NCBI GenBank assembly: GCA_023957315.1
Contig: JAMLHE010000005.1
Span: forward strand, 62,001-126,000
DNA length: 64,000 nt
Source of the DNA: Candidatus Kapaibacterium sp.
GTDB taxonomy: Bacteria; Bacteroidota; Ignavibacteria; Kapaibacteriales; UBA2268
Direction: 5' to 3'
Part shown: piece by piece, positions 1-8,327 of the stretch
Position numbering within the stretch: the stretch's first letter is position 1
Layout of the letters: every line of letters begins with the position of its first letter
The notes under the pieces: generated by a model
What the model was told of the DNA's origin: nothing
The model's input: only the letters and a program-made list of their open reading frames with translations
Database searches by the model: none
Position numbers and translations under genes: made by a program

Positions 1-500
1 TCAACAATTTTGGAATTTTTGATTACCTCGACATATTGAGTATATACCATTTGTTTGACACTGATAATTGAGAACTCATTACTGAAATTTGAGGAGCTGA
101 GATTATTTTGGGCTCGTGCGTAATTTGCTTCACGAGAAAATCCGTCAAAAAGTGGCAGAGATAATTGTGCGTTCATAAAATATGAATCGGGACTTGTGCC
201 GGGTATTTCAAATACTACACCTTCAAAGTTTACTGACCTGGTTGCATCAGGATTTAAAATGCGCGAATAGCCTGTATTGAAATCAAACCTTGGCAAATAA
301 TTCCCGAAAGCATTTGTCAAGTCAGCGCTTGCAGTAGCGACTTGTTGGCGGTTGACCATCAAATCATAGTTGTTGATAACAGCTATGTCAATACTCTCTT
401 GAAGACTAAAAACTCTTTTACTTTTTGTACCAAAGTCTTGGCTTTGGATTGTGATTGTCCAAAATAATAAGGTAAAAGCTACTAAGCGAATGAAAATCAT
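1..500 (-). CDS. TolC-family outer membrane protein, 3' part cut off by window edge
   Basis: The reading frame starts at the ATG whose complement is 498-500 and stays open for 166 codons to the window edge, so only the N-terminal third is visible. Residues 1-20 form a signal peptide ending near SQD. A TolC-like opening follows: a helix of the SLQESIDIAVINNYDL type, then an amphipathic segment mentioning gaps typical of outer-membrane efflux proteins (NYLPRFDFNTGYS), and a predicted strand ending in QLSLPLFDG, where TolC proteins have LPLF. Family members form trimeric outer-membrane channels with a periplasmic tunnel. It lies 92 bp downstream of the GldM-like gene on the same strand, so it may be the last gene of that cluster. 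The partner pump is not visible. Confidence 0.85.
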   Translation of the reverse strand, partial: MIFIRLVAFTLLFWTITIQSQDFGTKSKRVFSLQESIDIAVINNYDLMVNRQQVATASADLTNAFGNYLPRFDFNTGYSRILNPDATRSVNFEGVVFEIPGTSPDSYFMNAQLSLPLFDGFSREANYARAQNNLSSSNFSNEFSIISVKQMVYTQYVEVIKNSKIV

Positions 501-592
501 TCAAAAACTCCCTTTTCTGTTTTCATAACATCAATTATACGTTATTAATCGAAAATTGGTTACAAATCTGACAACATATTTTTAGATTATAG

Positions 593-2095
593 TTAATTAT
601 CAGGGTATGAGACGATTTTAGACTTCTTGTTGTTTTGTGCGATTGCACGAATTTTGAACGAAAATGGTTTGGAATCGTCTCGAGGGACAATCTCGAATAC
701 TTGCTTCGTTATGATTTGCTTATCTTTGCTGATATTTTGTGCACCAATAATCTCGCGAACCACAGCATTGCCTTCGGTGATTTCGATGCTTTTGATATAA
801 TTTTCAGACCCTTGGTGCAAACCGTAAGAATTAGTAAACACTCGCACTTTGTTTTTTTCAAATCGTGCAATCCTTTGAATCTCCGGCTCAGGAAAATCTT
901 TTACCGATATTTTGAATTTCTTCCCAATAATTTTATCGTTCACATATCTTTCAATTGTGTATTCCTTGTCAATATCAGCCGTAGTTGGCGTAAACGTAAA
1001 AGGCATATTATTCTCGGAAACGTGAACTGCTCTACCCTCTGAATTCATCAACTTTGTGACATTTTCGCGATTGCTCAACATCGGGAGATTTGGCTCGATA
1101 GTAAACTTCACATCGGGATACATAATCTCCGAATATATCGGGTCGTCGAGAAGCTCCGCAATCACTCTAAATTCCCTTGAAAGCTCCTTCCCGTCAGCAT
1201 GTCGAATTATATTCAATTTCACCTTGATAGAGCCAAATTCGGGAGTATCACCTTCCACAACAATAGTATTATTCGTAAATCCTACAATTTTCGCCGTTCC
1301 TTTGTTTGACTTATCAGGTAAGTGTGATATTTCGATAATCGGCTGACGACGTAGGTCACTATTCAAATCCAATCCAAATACAAAAATCTCATTTCGCCAT
1401 TTTGTATATGCAATACTTCGGACGATGTCGTCAGTCGGAGTGAGGATAACATTTGGAGAAAAGAGCGTCCGGCTATCACCTTCAGCACTTATGACTACAG
1501 TATCTATACGATTTTCGTTTACTCCAGCCATTTCTAATGCTACCGCAGCACCTTCAAAATCATATACAACTTGGTAATTCAAAATGAATCTTATATTATC
1601 TTTGACTACAGTACCTAAAGTTTCAGGGTCATTGCTGACAGCAGTGGCTTCAACGTTCACAACATATGTGTTATTTTTCAATTCGTTCATCACCGGATGC
1701 CACATAAATTTGGCATTTTGATTCTCCAAATCCTCCGAAACTCTGAAATAGCGAGTATTTCCGGATTTTTCGTCCATCAGATTGATTTTGCGGTTGATAG
1801 ATTGGTCTTCGATTTCAAATTCAAATTTGACATTTTTTACGTTTCCGGTGAAATAAATTGTATTTACCGTATCGGCGCTAACGATTTTCATACCGGTCGA
1901 ATCAAATGTCAGCAAAGTATTTAGAGCATTTTTCTCGGCTTTTAGATTGAAAGGCAATTGGAATATTCTATTATCAGCCAAGATTTTGCCGTTTTCTTCC
2001 TCTTCCTTCTTGCTTTGTGGAATCAAAAGAATCAGAGCGGCTAAATACAGCACGAAATAGATTTCAATCACTCTCTTTTTTCGATTATACATCAT
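593..2095 (-). CDS. GldM-like single-span periplasmic protein (putative motor partner of the GldL-like gene)
   Basis: This 500-residue protein starts with a short basic cytoplasmic stretch (RKKR), one membrane span at about 9-25, and a highly charged KKEEEE stretch. About 450 residues of periplasmic beta-rich sequence follow without Cys clusters or catalytic motifs. GldM of type IX secretion is also about 500 residues, with one N-terminal span and a chain of periplasmic domains. An Arg at 8 and a Tyr at 17 resemble polar residues known in the GldM span. Differences: the usual helical domain after the span is not obvious, and overall sequence similarity to GldM is not recognisable by eye. The main argument is position, 5 bp after the GldL-like gene. 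It could instead be an unrelated single-span protein. Two adjacent start Mets (2095 and 2092) are equally possible. Confidence 0.5.
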   Translation of the reverse strand: MMYNRKKRVIEIYFVLYLAALILLIPQSKKEEEENGKILADNRIFQLPFNLKAEKNALNTLLTFDSTGMKIVSADTVNTIYFTGNVKNVKFEFEIEDQSINRKINLMDEKSGNTRYFRVSEDLENQNAKFMWHPVMNELKNNTYVVNVEATAVSNDPETLGTVVKDNIRFILNYQVVYDFEGAAVALEMAGVNENRIDTVVISAEGDSRTLFSPNVILTPTDDIVRSIAYTKWRNEIFVFGLDLNSDLRRQPIIEISHLPDKSNKGTAKIVGFTNNTIVVEGDTPEFGSIKVKLNIIRHADGKELSREFRVIAELLDDPIYSEIMYPDVKFTIEPNLPMLSNRENVTKLMNSEGRAVHVSENNMPFTFTPTTADIDKEYTIERYVNDKIIGKKFKISVKDFPEPEIQRIARFEKNKVRVFTNSYGLHQGSENYIKSIEITEGNAVVREIIGAQNISKDKQIITKQVFEIVPRDDSKPFSFKIRAIAQNNKKSKIVSYPDN

Positions 2096-2100
2096 CAGGT

Positions 2101-2880
2101 CTAAATCCTCGATTGCATAATTCGCTCAAGTTCTTTACGGACAGCAGCTTCGATTTCGGCTCTTTTGATAGCTTCAGCAGCCTTATTGAGAGTCTCGATA
2201 TTTTGTTGGAGATTTTGCAGTTCGGCATTGGTTTTTTCCATGATGCCAATCATTTTTGGATTGGGGTTGGACATATCGGCATAACTTTGATTTAGCGATT
2301 CCAATCTCGATAAAATCAGTCCTTGATTGGCTACAAATGCTTTCATTGTTTCAGAAATTTCTTCTAACTGGACGACAGCACTTGCGAAATCTACGGAAAT
2401 CTCCCCCACTTCGTCCATCAACATCTCAGAGTCAGAATTATTCCCGTGGGTATCGTATTGTTCTTGTTCGTCATCTGGAGTAAAGAGCATTACTATAAAC
2501 ATTGTCGCAAGCATAGCCGCTTCGAAAATCACACCTGCGATAACCATTTCGTCAGTCAACAAATCGCTGAATCGCCTTAAGCCTATTAGCACAAGTAAAA
2601 TTGCAGCTCCGAAATAAACAAAAGAATTGATAACAGCGAAAAAGTAGCGATTAACAACTTCCTGCATCCATAGCATGGTTCCGCGCCAAAAGCCTAAAAC
2701 ATATGTAATTTGTACTTCACGTTTGATATATTTGTGCAAATCACGTTCGAAGACACAGATTTTCCATAAAGTGAGAAGTATAGCCAAAGAGCCGGATTGC
2801 TTTTCATATCTAAGTTCATGATATATACTTCTCAGCAAGGAACGACCTTGTAAAGACATCAACGAATCAATTTTTTCCAT
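2101..2880 (-). CDS. GldL-like inner-membrane motor protein
   Basis: The 259-residue protein has two predicted spans, about 80-101 (YFGAAILLVLIG) and 111-133, then a long coiled-coil-like cytoplasmic tail (about 145-255). The second span carries a buried glutamate, E120, in VIFEAAML, and ends with a Pro and acidic residues (TPDDEQ). GldL of type IX secretion has the same plan: a first span with Y-x-x-GAA, a second span with the proton-channel glutamate (TEALIF in Flavobacterium), a Pro-acidic exit and a coiled-coil tail. In that family GldL5-GldM2 is a proton-driven rotary motor. What is odd is an N-terminal extension of about 78 residues and the absence of gldK and gldN nearby. Assignment rests on topology and span motifs read by eye. 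Confidence 0.6.
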   Translation of the reverse strand: MEKIDSLMSLQGRSLLRSIYHELRYEKQSGSLAILLTLWKICVFERDLHKYIKREVQITYVLGFWRGTMLWMQEVVNRYFFAVINSFVYFGAAILLVLIGLRRFSDLLTDEMVIAGVIFEAAMLATMFIVMLFTPDDEQEQYDTHGNNSDSEMLMDEVGEISVDFASAVVQLEEISETMKAFVANQGLILSRLESLNQSYADMSNPNPKMIGIMEKTNAELQNLQQNIETLNKAAEAIKRAEIEAAVRKELERIMQSRI

Positions 2881-2897
2881 CTTTGCGAACCCTCAAT

Positions 2898-3980
2898 TTA
2901 GGTTTTTGTTTTCAAAATTACGATAATTCCGGCAACGAAAAATATCATATTTGCCATCCAACCTGCTACTATTGGCTGAATATCCATAGTTTGTGCCAAA
3001 GGTTGGCTTACTTTCAGAAAAATGATATAGAAAAATGAAATTACCAAAGCTGCACCAATTTGTATAGCAATACCACCTTTACGTCTAACAGAAGCAAAAG
3101 GTACGCCAAAAAGTATTACAATGAAATTTGCAAACGGAAAGGCATATTGACCATGATAATCAATTTGCAATTCTCTGACATTTCTGCCCCCACTTTGTAA
3201 AATTTCTATAAACTCGGCTAATTCGTCAAAATTCATCTCATCCGGAGATTTTTTCAGCTTTGCAATTTTGCTGTCAGTTATGTTTAAAAGCATTTCAAGC
3301 GAATCATGTCTGATTGTATTGACGTTATTTCCGCTGTAAATGCGCTCAATTACTTGCCTCATCATCCAAATTTGCTTTTCATCATTCCACTCTATGAGAT
3401 TCGATTCGATGCGTCGGGTCAATCTTGGAGAATTCTCGTCCGTAAAATATTCAATTGCAATTCGACTGCCGGATTTGATATCCGAATCATAATGTTGCAT
3501 CAGTAAATTTACTGTAGGACCTTCTCGGAAATAGAGATTGTAAATTGGTGCATTACTATTCGACATCGAAAAATATTTATTCGAAATGTCGTGCTTAAGT
3601 TTGTTGGATTCGGGGACAACCCAGCCGTTGAAGTACAAATGAGCGAAACTGATGAGAATCGCCATTGTGACAAAAGGCAACATAATTCGGTACAAACTTA
3701 CGCCTCCTGACTTCAATGCCGTGATTTCATTCAAAGTGGACATCCGTCCCATAGTAAATAGCGTAGATAGAAGCGAAGCTATCGGAGTAAGCATTTTTAG
3801 AATTTCGGGCATAAAGTAAAAATAATAGCGAACAATAATCTCAACAGTCGCATTTTGGTCGAGGAATTTATCGAGGTTGCTCATCAAATCAATAACCACA
3901 AATATCATGCTCAATGCAGCTTGAGCAAAAATAAATGTAAATATGAATTGCTTAATTATGTATCTGTCAATTATTTTCAT
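2898..3980 (-). CDS. LptF/LptG-family permease (YjgP/YjgQ)
   Basis: The 360-residue protein has the LptF/G layout: two N-terminal spans starting from IIDRYIIKQF, a conserved cytoplasmic coupling region (TLNEITALKSGGVSLYRIM), a large periplasmic beta-jellyroll-like domain from about 110 to 255, and a C-terminal group of three spans. In LPS export, LptF and LptG form the transmembrane part of the ABC transporter LptB2FG, which pulls LPS from the inner membrane. The sequence LKSGGVSLYRI is the site where LptB docks. The start overlaps the end of the heparinase-like gene by 14 bp and the GldL-like gene follows after 17 bp, so the genes are probably cotranscribed. Whether it is the F or G type cannot be decided by eye. 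Confidence 0.85.
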   Translation of the reverse strand: MKIIDRYIIKQFIFTFIFAQAALSMIFVVIDLMSNLDKFLDQNATVEIIVRYYFYFMPEILKMLTPIASLLSTLFTMGRMSTLNEITALKSGGVSLYRIMLPFVTMAILISFAHLYFNGWVVPESNKLKHDISNKYFSMSNSNAPIYNLYFREGPTVNLLMQHYDSDIKSGSRIAIEYFTDENSPRLTRRIESNLIEWNDEKQIWMMRQVIERIYSGNNVNTIRHDSLEMLLNITDSKIAKLKKSPDEMNFDELAEFIEILQSGGRNVRELQIDYHGQYAFPFANFIVILFGVPFASVRRKGGIAIQIGAALVISFFYIIFLKVSQPLAQTMDIQPIVAGWMANMIFFVAGIIVILKTKT

Positions 3981-5985
3981 TTATACTTATTTGCCAGTGA
4001 ATGTTAGTTTCATAGCTTGTTAAAACGATTTTGTCTGCTTTTACTTTTTTTCCGTATTCAGTAGCATAGTCATATTCGATAATTTGGAATTTTCCGTCAT
4101 CGGATTTGAGCCAAATAGAGCATTCTTCAATTTCGATTTTTATAAGATTTTCGTTGATTATTTTAGCATTCAATTCCGGGAAAAGATGGAAATTGATGTA
4201 TTTTACCGCATTGAGTTCGTAACTATCAATGGCATCGATTGCATCATCTGTGATTTTTATAGCTCGTTTTACAGGCAGCCCATAACCGTAATGCACGGCT
4301 TCGATTGCGTCAATATTGAATTTCAGCATTTGCGATTTTGTTAAATCTTCCAACCAAAACAAATTCCCACCCGAGGCTTCCGGCAATGGGTTTTGTTCCA
4401 TATTGATATCTTGCAATACATTATGCATTGCCGTAGAGCGGAACAAATTGCGTAATTCGGGATAAGCGGTGTAATTGAATGTGCCCGGGTCGGTGAAAAT
4501 TTCTCGTCCATGCACAAAAAGACAAAAGCTGAGTTGGTCATTATGGGCGTGACCGCCCTTTCCATTTTGCCCTAAACTGCCACATCGGAAATACAGCTTA
4601 AATTGATTTTGATTGATTACATACAGCCCGAAATCATCAAATCTATATGCACTATTTCCCCTATAAATCATCTCACCTAAATAGCGTAAGTCTTTAGTAA
4701 TTATATTGTCTTTCTTGGAATATATGAAAGGCGGATTTGTTCTGAGGAAAAACCCTGAATCATCATCTCCAATTTTTGGGTATCGCCCATCATCAAGAGA
4801 AGTTGCAGCTGAAAATTTCTTTATAGCTTGGATTCTGTTCATCACTTCATCGGAGAAAATAATTCGATTGCCATCAATAGCAAAACTATCGTCAGAATTG
4901 ATAAGCATATTCAACCAATTCAATCTATTTTCGCCAATATTTTCGATTGCTGATAATGAGGTGAAAAGCATTTCCAACACGAAAAAATGGTATGGCAAAG
5001 ATGCTTCGAAGTTTCCGCCGTCGGAACCAAATTGGTACAAGATTTCTTCAGACAACATATTCAAAGCAAAACGCAAAGTTCTGATTTTTTTATCTGATGC
5101 ACCCAAAAATGATGACAAGATTATTAGACCGCAAATTCCGGCGAAGTAATGATTGCCCCTCATTCCACCTGACCATTCCAAATTTTTGCGTATGAAATTA
5201 TAATGGTCTTCAAGCGTAGCTGAAATTACAATATCTTTTTCGGAAACTGTTACGCCATTCTGCTTTTTGATTGCTAAATAAGCACAGATGTTCACGGCTC
5301 TGATAGCAGCATCCATAGCAGTCATCCACTGAGTTCCGAAATATGGCGGATTTGACATGATGAAGTCAATCGCAATATTATCAGCAGCTTCGATATATTT
5401 CAAATCGCCCGATATTTGACTTGCAAATGCCATCCAAGGTAGAAATTGCAACCTGCCTATTTCCCATGGCACTTTGATATCAACTCCTTCGATAGCACCG
5501 TATTTTATCTTTCTGTGCCAAGAAATTTCGTTCCATCTATATCCCGAAGCAAAATCACGTTGCCAATCAATTAGTTTGTAGCTTTCGGGCAAATTTCGCG
5601 AGATTAGTAACGAATGCTTTTGATTTTGTTCATTGACATGCTTTTTTATGAATTCTCTGTGGCTTTGAAAAGAATTTTCATTATAAAGCCCGCAATTGAT
5701 GTCATATTGACCTAAGATATCGAATCTATGTTCAAGAACTCGGTCGCAAACATTGAAGAGTATATCGCTTTTTTTATTTTCAAAATTGGAGACGAAATCT
5801 TTGAAAATATCATAATTTAGATTTTGCACATCAACTGCCTTCCCCGAAAAAGAAGCTTTTGCCGAGTAAAGTTGACGCCTGTAACGGTTTTTGAGGAATT
5901 CTGTGATTTTCCAAACGAGCTTATCGAGCAGGAATTTTGTCCCTCTCTTTTTGTTAAGCGATAGTATGTTATCTATAATTTGCAT
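3967..5985 (-). CDS. Heparinase II/III-like protein
   Basis: The 672-residue protein matches the heparinase II/III and alginate-lyase superfamily: an all-helical toroid-like N-terminal part (about 100-380, rich in W and Y, for example WMTAMDAAIRAVN) and a C-terminal beta-sandwich part with the hallmark GHAHNDQLSF at about 478-487, followed by FTDPGTFNYT. His and Asn of this motif are the conserved catalytic-region residues. Characterised members cleave acidic polysaccharides by beta-elimination. Members sitting in surface-polysaccharide loci without a signal peptide are often of unknown substrate. No clear signal peptide is visible, which suggests a cytoplasmic protein. It is the first gene of the minus-strand cluster and overlaps the LptF/G gene by 14 bp, linking it to envelope polysaccharide or LPS. 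Confidence 0.8.
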   Translation of the reverse strand: MQIIDNILSLNKKRGTKFLLDKLVWKITEFLKNRYRRQLYSAKASFSGKAVDVQNLNYDIFKDFVSNFENKKSDILFNVCDRVLEHRFDILGQYDINCGLYNENSFQSHREFIKKHVNEQNQKHSLLISRNLPESYKLIDWQRDFASGYRWNEISWHRKIKYGAIEGVDIKVPWEIGRLQFLPWMAFASQISGDLKYIEAADNIAIDFIMSNPPYFGTQWMTAMDAAIRAVNICAYLAIKKQNGVTVSEKDIVISATLEDHYNFIRKNLEWSGGMRGNHYFAGICGLIILSSFLGASDKKIRTLRFALNMLSEEILYQFGSDGGNFEASLPYHFFVLEMLFTSLSAIENIGENRLNWLNMLINSDDSFAIDGNRIIFSDEVMNRIQAIKKFSAATSLDDGRYPKIGDDDSGFFLRTNPPFIYSKKDNIITKDLRYLGEMIYRGNSAYRFDDFGLYVINQNQFKLYFRCGSLGQNGKGGHAHNDQLSFCLFVHGREIFTDPGTFNYTAYPELRNLFRSTAMHNVLQDINMEQNPLPEASGGNLFWLEDLTKSQMLKFNIDAIEAVHYGYGLPVKRAIKITDDAIDAIDSYELNAVKYINFHLFPELNAKIINENLIKIEIEECSIWLKSDDGKFQIIEYDYATEYGKKVKADKIVLTSYETNIHWQISINENN

Positions 5986-6073
5986 TTTTTATCATTACAA
6001 ATATCAAAATTAAAAATTATTTCTCTATATCTTAGTCTTTATTTTTATTTATTTGCACAAATTCGGAAAAACA

Positions 6074-6289
6074 ATGTCAAATTTAATATCGAACAGTTTG
6101 AATATTAACGATTACGAAATTTTAATCCGTCGTCGTGGCGAAACAGACTATGCTTCGTATTGCCCTCAGTTGAACCTAATGTTAGTTGGTTCGTATCATG
6201 AAGAGGTCGAGAACAAAATGTACGAAAAAGTCGTTAGTCATATAGAAGAACTGAAAAAGCAGACTGGCACAGACCCTTCAAACAACTAA
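6074..6289 (+). CDS. Small HicB-like protein
   Basis: The protein is 71 residues from the ATG at 6074; an in-frame TTG at 6053 would add seven residues but is a less likely start. The pattern is a strand (YEILIRRR), a DYASYCPQL stretch, then a helix with EEVENKMYEKVVSHIEEL. This resembles the HicB antitoxin fold, in which a Y-A-x-CP-x-L core is followed by a helix holding E-A-x-x-N. No HicA toxin and no DNA-binding tail are present, so a solitary HicB-like protein with an unknown role is the most that can be said. The CPBP protease gene starts one base after its stop, implying cotranscription. Confidence 0.55.
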   Translation: MSNLISNSLNINDYEILIRRRGETDYASYCPQLNLMLVGSYHEEVENKMYEKVVSHIEELKKQTGTDPSNN

Positions 6290-6290
6290 A

Positions 6291-7151
6291 ATGTCTGCGA
6301 AATTTTCACTTTTTGTACATCCTTGGTACAGAATTGCCTTTTTTTTGGTGGCAGTCTTAATTTTTTGGACTGCCTCTTTCTATTTCGGGAGTCCAAGTCA
6401 CGGTTTTGACGTATTGCATTTGGTTATTTTCCCCATCTTCATGATTGCAATCTCCGGTTTTATCGAATGGAGCCGACCGGGTAAACATTTTTGGATTTTC
6501 GGGCTATCTTTTGATAGGACTGCTTTCCATAACATTGCACTCGCTCTAAACTTAGTGCTTTCATTTGTGATAATTTTTTCCATCACATCTTTGATTTTTT
6601 TTGATGTCAGTATAGGGGAAATGGGTTTCCCAATTTTATATATATTGATATATCACGTTTTTGTGGCATTTATGGAGGAAATTATGCTGCGCGGGATAAT
6701 TCTCCAATCGCTTTCTGAAAAAATCGGATTTGCCGGAGCAGCATTAACTAGCTCAGTAATCTTTGCAGCACTGCACCTCTTGAATCCCGGAATAGATTTA
6801 TTGTCGTTAATAAATATAACTTTAGCCGGATTAGTGCTTTCATTTATGTACTTCAAAACTAAAACACTTTGGATGAGCATTGCTTTTCATTATTTCTGGA
6901 ATGTAGGTATAGCACTGTTTCTTGGAGTAAGTGTAAGCGGATACCAACCTGAGGCATCATTGATAATTATAATCGAAGTTCCTCAGAATATATTCTGGGG
7001 TGGACATTTTGGTCCCGAAAGCGGACTGGTAACCACTTTATTCTTATTAATGATTTTTTATCCGATTGCAAAATATGGAAAAATTTCTCCATATGTAACA
7101 TCGAAATTGTTTAAGCGTCGTTACAAGGAATCAGTATTAAAATCAAACTGA
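6291..7151 (+). CDS. CPBP-family intramembrane glutamic endopeptidase (CAAX-protease-like)
   Basis: The 286-residue protein is strongly hydrophobic with about eight predicted spans. The family motifs are present in order: EExxxR as E129, E130 and R134 (MEEIMLRG), a membrane His at 162 (AALHLLN), and H200xxxN204 (HYFWN). In Rce1-like enzymes these residues form the active site for cleavage near the C-terminus of substrates inside the membrane. In bacteria the substrates are mostly unknown; some members serve in bacteriocin immunity or maturation. It follows the HicB-like gene by one base and precedes the TPR gene by 21 bp, so it is likely part of a plus-strand operon. No candidate substrate is evident beside it. 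Confidence 0.88.
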   Translation: MSAKFSLFVHPWYRIAFFLVAVLIFWTASFYFGSPSHGFDVLHLVIFPIFMIAISGFIEWSRPGKHFWIFGLSFDRTAFHNIALALNLVLSFVIIFSITSLIFFDVSIGEMGFPILYILIYHVFVAFMEEIMLRGIILQSLSEKIGFAGAALTSSVIFAALHLLNPGIDLLSLINITLAGLVLSFMYFKTKTLWMSIAFHYFWNVGIALFLGVSVSGYQPEASLIIIIEVPQNIFWGGHFGPESGLVTTLFLLMIFYPIAKYGKISPYVTSKLFKRRYKESVLKSN

Positions 7152-7172
7152 TGAAATAAAATCTGAATAATT

Positions 7173-8327
7173 ATGAAAACGAAATTTATTGTAATTCTCG
7201 CAATCTTTGTATTGAGCAGCACTCAAATGATTTCCCAATGGTCAATCATGCGTTCAGATGCTGATAGTCTGGTACGTCTGGGTACGGGATACATTTATAA
7301 TGTCGAATTTAGCAAAGCTGAGGAATGCTTCAGACAGGTAAAGGATATATACCCTGAGCATCCTGCGGGATATTTTCTTGATGCAATGGTTGAATGGTGG
7401 CGAATAACTTTGGATAGGTCAACAAATCGGCATGACGCAAATTTTGAAAGAAAGATTTCGCAAGTAGTAACAATGTGTGACAAATTGTTGAAGGAAAATC
7501 CATCTAATTTGAACGGACTATTTTTCAAAGCCGGTGCAATTGGTTTTCGTGGACGCTATTTTGCTCAAAAAGAAGAATGGATAAAAGCTGCCAGAGATGG
7601 GAGCTCTGCGTATAATTTGTTAATCGAATGTTACAAAATTGCACCTCAAAACCATGACATAATGCTTGGAACGGGTATTTACAATTACTTTGCGGTAGCT
7701 GTTCCCGAAAAATACCCACTGCTGAAACCGCTGCTCGCTTTTTTACCACGTGGCGATAAGTTGTTAGCCATGCACCAATTACGTGCTGCCGCAAGGAATG
7801 CTCGGTATGCGAATATCGAAGCAAAAACTGTGCTTCTACAAATTTATTATTCATTCGAACGAGATAATGATTTCGCACATGCAATGGCTCAGGAATTATT
7901 CGAAGCATACCCACAAAATGCATATTTCCACAGATATTTGGGTAGAGTAATAGTACGCAAAGGTCTGACAGATGAGTATGAAAAGATTTGGCGTGAAATT
8001 TTGCTAAAATGCATGGACAAAAAATTCGGTTACGACAATCTGACTGCCCGCGAAGCAATGTATTACGTTGGTTTGGCGCTGCTGAAAAAAGGTCGCTATG
8101 ACCAAGCCTTGAGATATTTTTTGAAATCTGACGAGGGAAATGTCGTGCTCGATAAAGAATCATCGGGATTTCAAGTAAACTCAAATCTGTATATCGGCAA
8201 TATTTATGATGTGACAGGCAAACGGGACTTGGCACTTCAATATTATCGCAAAGTACTTGCTATGAAGGATTATGAGGATTCCCACAGAAAAGCACAAAAT
8301 TATATCAATAAGGGATATGGCAAATGA
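7173..8327 (+). CDS. Secreted TPR-repeat protein
   Basis: The 384-residue protein begins with a signal peptide (about 1-21, ending STQMISQ). The rest is built of paired helices of the TPR kind, clearest at about 30-70 (YIYNVEFSKAEECFRQV), 285-315 (YVGLALLKKGRYDQALRYF) and 340-375 (YIGNIYDVTGKRDLALQYY). TPR proteins are scaffolds, and secreted ones in this group of bacteria are often bound to envelope assembly. No lipobox or enzyme motif is seen. Its stop overlaps the start of the NamZ-like gene by four bases (ATGA), so translation is coupled. A role in peptidoglycan handling is an inference from that coupling only. Confidence 0.8.
   Translation: MKTKFIVILAIFVLSSTQMISQWSIMRSDADSLVRLGTGYIYNVEFSKAEECFRQVKDIYPEHPAGYFLDAMVEWWRITLDRSTNRHDANFERKISQVVTMCDKLLKENPSNLNGLFFKAGAIGFRGRYFAQKEEWIKAARDGSSAYNLLIECYKIAPQNHDIMLGTGIYNYFAVAVPEKYPLLKPLLAFLPRGDKLLAMHQLRAAARNARYANIEAKTVLLQIYYSFERDNDFAHAMAQELFEAYPQNAYFHRYLGRVIVRKGLTDEYEKIWREILLKCMDKKFGYDNLTAREAMYYVGLALLKKGRYDQALRYFLKSDEGNVVLDKESSGFQVNSNLYIGNIYDVTGKRDLALQYYRKVLAMKDYEDSHRKAQNYINKGYGK

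Noticed and set aside
7525..8235. A 236-codon open frame on the minus strand inside the TPR gene
   Set aside because: The plus-strand gene has a signal peptide, TPR pattern and coupled neighbour. The antisense frame has many Cys and His residues and no recognisable domain, as shadow frames do.
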